Shown: one piece after another, positions 58,401 through 64,000 of the stretch
How positions within the stretch are numbered: position 1 is the stretch's first letter
How the letters are laid out: each line of letters begins with the position of its first letter
NCBI GenBank assembly: GCA_963971305.1
Contig: OZ020304.1
Location: 78,678,355-78,742,354 of the forward strand
DNA: 64,000 nucleotides
From: Arcuatula senhousia
Lineage: Eukaryota > Mollusca > Bivalvia > Mytilida > Mytilidae
Reading direction: 5' to 3'
Notes under the pieces: generated by a model
Seen by the model: only the letters and a program-made list of their open reading frames with translations
The model's database searches: none
What the model was told of the DNA's origin: nothing
Translations under genes and position numbers: made by a program

Positions 58401-61400
58401 CTAGTAAATGTCAAGTATAGTAATTTGATTTTGAAAATATGATCCTCTTAAAAGTTTATACATTAGCATTTTTCATCTTATCTGAAATAAACTTTTTACT
58501 TCACAGATGGAGAAGATGCAGCACTCCATTAGAGATCTGAAGAAAGAACACAGGAGAGAGAAGGAGAATATCGTGGAGGGGTTCAGTAAACAGATCAACG
58601 AGCTAGAGGAGAAGCTGGAGGAGAGGACGCAAGAAGTCCATGTCATGAGGAGCGAGCTCAAAATGGTGACGGACTTCCAGAAACAGAAAACATCAATGAT
58701 GAGAGAACTAGAAAATGTAAGTTAACAGGCATAAAAATGATTATGATAAGGAAATCACAAAACGTAAAATGTATATATATGTAGAAGATTCTAAATATGA
58801 CATCCAATAGTCACAAAGCTTACTCTAGCATGAACAACTGTTATAGTAATAATTTAGAATTAGAAAGATTAAGTCTTTTAATATGTGATTGTTTCAGCAA
58901 AATTAAACATTAAAATAAAAAAATTAAAAACGAATTGTCCATATGCTTGATATATAAATTTATGCTCTGTGTGTTTTCCTAACTTATCCATACTTCTGTA
59001 GATTTTTAATGATTTTTTTTATTTGTTTTAGATAAAGAATGACATGCACAATGCAAACAGAGACCACAAATCTACACTTGTCAGAATGGAGCAAAAGTTC
59101 TTTGAAGAGAAGGTAAGTTACATACAAATCCACACTTGTCGGAATGGAGCAAAAGTTCTTTGAAGAGAAGGTAAGTTACATACAAATCCACACTTGTCAT
59201 CTGCCACCTTTTATACTGTTCTTTTTGAGAGTTTAAAAAAAAGAAAAAGATACTTTCAAGTATAGGAAAAACAGTTAGATGTGAAACATACATATTACTA
59301 TCAGTACATATATATTATAAATACTGAAAAAATGTTTCGAAGTACAAAACAGTAGTAGTTTAAGAATCAATGTTTTTTTTATTTAGTTGTAACTCAAAGC
59401 AGTTTGAGACCATTTTGAAGAAATTTGTACTAGCAGTTGTAAATTTCAAGGTTAATTTACAAAGTTAAACTATAGCTACATCATTGCAATTAAAAACAAT
59501 TTAAGAATTTTTTTAACTGCTTTGTAGATGAGATTGCAACAGGAAGCTAATCAGAAAATAGGAGATTTGGCCGAAAGAGCTCATACAGAGGCTATTGCGT
59601 AAGTAACTATAAATAATTGCGACAATATTTAATATGTAAAATAAGATATGTATAGTAGTTTGAACATATTTTTACTGGATATGGAATAGATAAAAAAGGT
59701 TCTTAAAATACATTGAAGAAACATTTTTGAAAATATTTATTCTTATAGACTTTTATCATTTGTTTCAGAATTGTGTTTTAAGTGTGTTATGAACATGTTT
59801 TATTTTATTTTTACACTTTCAATTCAGATCTTACAAGCAAATAAAAATGAAAGCCAAATAAAGTGAATTGACTTTGTGTTATGGATGAATTGTATATACC
59901 ACTTTACCTGCATTGCCTTAAAATGAGTTTGTGAATCAAATGATAGGATTTCTGTTGTAGCAATCTGGATGAGACAACAAAGTCAGTTTACAAGGAGAAT
60001 GTCCGATTGTCTGAGGCTCTGAACTACCACATGAAGGAGGGGGATATTCTGAAGAAGAAGGTGGCTAGGCTGGAGGAGGAGAATGAGGGTCTGAAGGGGG
60101 ACAAAGAACTGAATGACATGCTGGTGCAGGAGAAAGTCACACAGGTCAAACATCAGAAAGAACAGATAAGGGAGGTAAGTCATTCATACTGTGGATTAAT
60201 TTATTTTCGTGGTTTGGTGAAAATTTATAAGTTCGTGGATTCTTAAATTTGTGGTTCTGAAGTATGCAGCATACAGATCAATGTTAAATTTTCTTTTCGT
60301 GGGGTATCGAATTTCGTGGATCAAGGCCACCCATGAAAACCATGAAAATTGATACCCCAAGAAATCACAATCATAGAGTTGTTGAAAAGTGTCAGTTTGA
60401 TTGCCAACAAAAATGGACTCAAAAAAGTTATTTTTACAGTGTATTTCATAATTCAGACTGTCAAATGTCAGGAAATTAGAAAACAACTCACATTTAAAAA
60501 AAAGTTATCAATTAATATGGAATAAATGTACATGATCAAAATTCATTTGTAAAAATGTTTTAACAGTTTGTATTGCCAATTTCTGTGTTGGTTTACACTT
60601 TGTAAACTTCACTTTTGAAAGAATACATTTTGTCACAGGGATATCTTTTTTCTACGGATAAGCATTTTCAATTTGTTCCTGGAATTAAAAGAAAATCAAT
60701 AATTCCTAAATAAAAAAAGAAATTAAATCTTTCTAGCTCCAGGAAAAAGTAGAGTTATTAGAGAAGTCTCTGAGTCACATGTCTAGAGAGTTTGATACTA
60801 CAAGGAAGGAGCTCATCTCAAAGGCCAGGATAGAAAACGAAGCGTCTAAAATAGAGATTGCTAAGTTACAGAGAATCATTGAACTGAAAACTAAGGAAAT
60901 GAACAAAGTCAAACGGTTAGCTAAAAATATCTTGGACCAGAGAACAGAGTTGGAGAGGTTTTTCCTGGAATCATTGGAACAGGTCCGAGTAGAAATAGCT
61001 GCTAATCAGTAAGTAGTTTGAACTAAATCAAGACAAGGATCACACAAACATAATAAAAACTAGAAAAATGTCCTTTTTCCCTGACCTATAGATTTTGATA
61101 CAAAATATTTTAAACCAAAAATATTTCAAATAGAAATAATGTTCCATCGTGCAACATTTAGGAAGGTGGCAGGGAACAGGCTAGGACTATAAATACCCCC
61201 ACTTTCGTAGATGAAGCATAAAAAACATTTAAAAGTTTGTATTTTCATGTAACAACAGTTATTAGAAAAATAATAAAATCTGAAATAGAAAAAGGGGGAA
61301 ATAACTCATGTATAATACAAAAGGCTTTGTATTAGTCATACAAAATAAAACAACAACAACAGAGAGATAAATCTATACCTATTCAGGTATGTTATGTCTG

Positions 61401-64000
61401 CCAAGAGTTATCTAGCTCATGGCCCACCATAGCAACATTTATACATGCATAACTCTTCAAAATATTATCTTGCCAATGTAAATTAATTCAAAACTTTATC
61501 TTCATTAATAATTTGCATCCCATAACTTTTAGAATGTCTGAAAAAAGTGGGTGTTTTTTTTTCAATAAACTCTATTAATATCAATTTTCTTTAGTATGAA
61601 GGTTTTACTTTGTTTTGTAAGTTCAATGTTGTAAATTTCTGATACAATTTGCATGAACTCACAGATATCACCTTTTTACATGTTCACAAATCTTATTTCT
61701 GGTATTGAATATATGCATATAAGTACATACAAAAGACATTTAATGATGTCAATGTAATGATATGATTTAGTCACTTGTCACATCTTAAGTATCTTAGCAA
61801 ATTTATGAATTGTTCTGCATCTTTAACATTGTATATGATGATTTTCTCATCTTTTCTTTCATTCATACTTCATTGTCAATGCATAAATTGAGGTCCATGA
61901 AATCCTACATTGTACTCTCCTTTCATCTTTTGAGAACTTTTCATTGGTAGAAATATATTATGTCCATTTTCATGTATGCTCTTACCTTAAAATACAAACG
62001 CAACATTTTTCTGTAACAATCATTTATGTCATCAGTCTTATCTAATATTATATCCCTCTTGATTTTTCAGAGCCCAGTACAGACAAGATGCACAGAAGGC
62101 TTATCAACAGAAGATGTTAAATGCCTACAGTGGAAAGGGAGACTACCCTAAAATCCGAACATTTAACAAATCAGACCAGAGCACTAACAGTGTCTACTCT
62201 GATCTACAAGCTGCTGAAAAAATGTAAGACTCACAAAATGAATGAAAGCATGATTCTTAAAGCTGCTTTACCATCACCAATAACAAATTTCAGCCATTTA
62301 TATTAATAAACACAATAACAGTTCCGAGTACTCAACTATACCCATCAAAGTTAAATTCCTGGAGTTCACCTTCATAAAAGCTGCTTATTTTTAACAATGA
62401 TGAAGCATATTCATGGTGGCAATCTGTCTGATTAAACCCTAAAATTCTCAGTACATGTATTTCAATTGTCACCATTCAATACACAATTGTTTAACATGCA
62501 CTTATGTATTCAAAGTTAAAAATTAACATCAACTGCAAATATGTAGGGGGTTCTGAGTATTGGAATGCCTCTTACCTCAGAAAATCTAATTTCATGCAAG
62601 TTCACATCCCTTTTTTGTTCATGGGTTTACACTTCCTTTCTTAAAAAATTTTGAAAAGACCCATGAGATTTACAGATTGCATGACCATTTTGCCTGTAAC
62701 TTTTTAACGTATTTTTTTACCCTTCCATAGAAATACAACGTATGTATGATATATTGCATGTTGTTTGTATATTGTATAAGGATTGACTAACTTTTATATT
62801 ACTAATCACTTTTTTGCATGGAATTCTAACTCTATACACAGCATGCAATGAGATTTAAGTATAAAGCGTTCATTGTAATGGAGACACTTTTTCTATGGTT
62901 GATTGTATTGTTCTTGTTTTGTATTTGTACTGAACATTAAGAACACACAGTTATATTGGTGTGTAACTGACTGGGAATGATTAATTTGTATGCTAACCTA
63001 TGGGAATGAAGCATGTAGCATGCACCTATGTAGAAGTTCTTATCAAGCACAATCTGTTTTAATGTCTTTTCTTGACCTTGCACGTCTGTTATCTTTCTTA
63101 GGAAGAAAATCAAGTAAGTTTCTATCCCCCTTCCCTCATCAGATGTTGTAAATTTTATGTTGTGTTTGTATACGATATATACCATAAATGTTTTAATGTT
63201 CATTTAAACCAAATTTGAACTTGTACTTCAAAAATATTTTATTGTTATGTAAAACATTTTATTTAAGCCTTCATATTTCTTGACATTATACCAACAATTT
63301 AAAGCCACATGGAGCAATTACAGCTCATTGAACCATTATGAAAACAAATCGTTAAAGTTTGCAAAAGTGAAAAAAGAACTGTAAATTTCAGCATCTTTTT
63401 ACACTAAGAGCTAGTTTTCCACTCGTTGATTCCCATGTAACGTTTTATATCAGATTGATATTCTTTATTGATGTATTATCTCTCTTTCTTTTATTGAACA
63501 GATTTTGACAGATGGCTAGTAGACATTTCATTATTTATCCTATTTTACAATTCTCATTAACAGGTATGACTTAGGTGGTAAGGTAGACATAAGTGATCTG
63601 ACGTGGGAACAGAAGGAGAGAATCCTCAGATATCTGTTTGCTAGGATGAATGGCAGTGCCAAACCCCCCTCCTTGCCGAAACCACCAGCTTTACCTGCTA
63701 TAGATAGAAGTCAACAACTCAGTATAACCACTGGCCATGTGTAAGTTAACTGTTATCTAAATCTGTATCCGAATCCACCATCTGTCTTAATGAAAACATT
63801 TGTTCTAACCGGTCTACATATTTAATATATAACTTGTGGACATCAGCCTCCAATATAAAATACATAAACCAGTTATTTGTACTTTTCTTACACTATGTAC
63901 TCATATCTATTCTATATTTGTTTTTAGGCCTGAGGACCATAAAGATGAGACCTTCCTGACACAAGCCAGAATGGAAGAAGCCGAGCCTGTTGGTTCATAA
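55480..64000 (+). CDS. BBOF1: Basal body-orientation factor 1 (CCDC176), 12 exons
   Basis: A coiled-coil protein of motile-cilia basal bodies; in vertebrate multiciliated cells it helps keep basal bodies aligned. Exons: 55480-55523, 57432-57548, 58041-58164, 58507-58716, 59032-59112, 59528-59598, 59961-60174, 60737-61008, 62071-62223, 63102-63113 (12-nt microexon), 63564-63740, 63928-64000; 515 aa with the microexon, 511 without (human about 529). N terminus is Lys/Gly-rich (MPKKGKKGKGKKGK), followed by long heptad-rich coiled coil, the family segment NEALNYH-like SEALNYHMKEGD, KVKRLAKNILDQRTELERFF, YPKIRTF, and near the C terminus VDISDLTWEQKERILRYLFA, which is close to the human protein. 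All phases join and TAA is the last codon of the window. 5' UTR and promoter lie in the shared region with ENTPD5. Confidence 0.92.
59055..59199 (+). repeat. 58-bp tandem copy of a BBOF1 exon end and donor
   Basis: AAATCTACACTTGTC to GAAGAGAAG|GTAAGTTACATAC (exon end 59112) is repeated at an offset of 58 bp (copy donor after 59170), followed by a third start AAATCCACACTTGTC at about 59184. The copies differ by few bases, so the duplication is recent. Confidence 0.9.
60187..60372. mobile_element. Foldback MITE (CTGTGGATTAAT family)
   Basis: TACTGTGGATTAATTTATTT and GTGGTTTGGTGAAAATTT at the left; CATGAAAATTGATACCCCA and GAAATCACAATCATAG at the right, inverted. It starts 12 bp after the donor of BBOF1 exon 59961-60174. 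Confidence 0.65.
63102..63113 (+). other. BBOF1: BBOF1 12-nt microexon
   Basis: TTATCTTTCTTAG|GAAGAAAATCAA|GTAAGT: a good acceptor and a consensus donor 12 nt apart. In phase with the neighbours it adds four residues (KMKKIKYD instead of KMYD). The flanking exons also join in frame without it, so it may be optional. Confidence 0.65.

Noticed and set aside
1..64000. tRNA, rRNA or small RNA genes
   Set aside because: Looked for tRNA A/B box patterns and known RNA cores by eye; saw none convincing. A covariance-model scan would be needed to be sure.

Overview
The window is AT-rich animal nuclear DNA with three intron-containing protein genes in a dense field of transposable elements. Short hairpin-capped elements with internal tandem repeats and (GTCY)n stretches, foldback MITEs, intron size and protein divergence all suggest a bivalve mollusc, probably mussel-like. 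That is inference; the species cannot be named from sequence alone.

Layout. (1) Positions 1-2237: repeats and intron, including a 54-bp tandem array. (2) Positions 2238-35453, plus strand: most of a xanthine dehydrogenase/oxidase (XDH) gene, from just before the FAD domain to the stop codon. The 5' exons for the two 2Fe-2S domains lie upstream of the window. I could place 26 constitutive exon positions plus one pair of alternative exons (1,135 codons with either member). The intron at 25566-33461 carries two dead LINE fragments and nested short elements. The 3' UTR runs to about 36.7 kb. (3) Positions 36.7-44.7 kb: intergenic, no gene seen, mostly mobile elements including a 2,167-bp TIR element. 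(4) Positions 44992-54086, minus strand: a complete 13-exon ENTPD5/6-type nucleoside diphosphatase (465 aa), convergent with XDH. (5) Positions 55480-64000, plus strand: a complete coding region of BBOF1 (basal body-orientation factor 1, 515 aa), ending exactly at the last base. It is divergent from ENTPD5, with 1.39 kb between the start codons. As I recall it, ENTPD5 and BBOF1 are also divergent neighbours in human, so this may be a very old pair.

The strongest observations are these. XDH has a tandem pair of 192-nt, phase-0 exons that look mutually exclusive; one member lacks the substrate-binding arginine (bovine Arg880) and the other keeps it. All three genes show tandem duplication of exon-intron junctions, so splice donors or acceptors are multiplied locally (2 to about 22 copies). 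At least five sequence-unrelated families of short elements share one architecture (5' hairpin cap, tandem core, 3' hairpin, terminal CTTGTT), and nested insertions show T-run targets without target-site duplication, as expected of Helitron/Helentron-type elements.

All exon boundaries were read by eye from GT/AG sites, reading frame and remembered family sequences. No alignment or transcript data were available.
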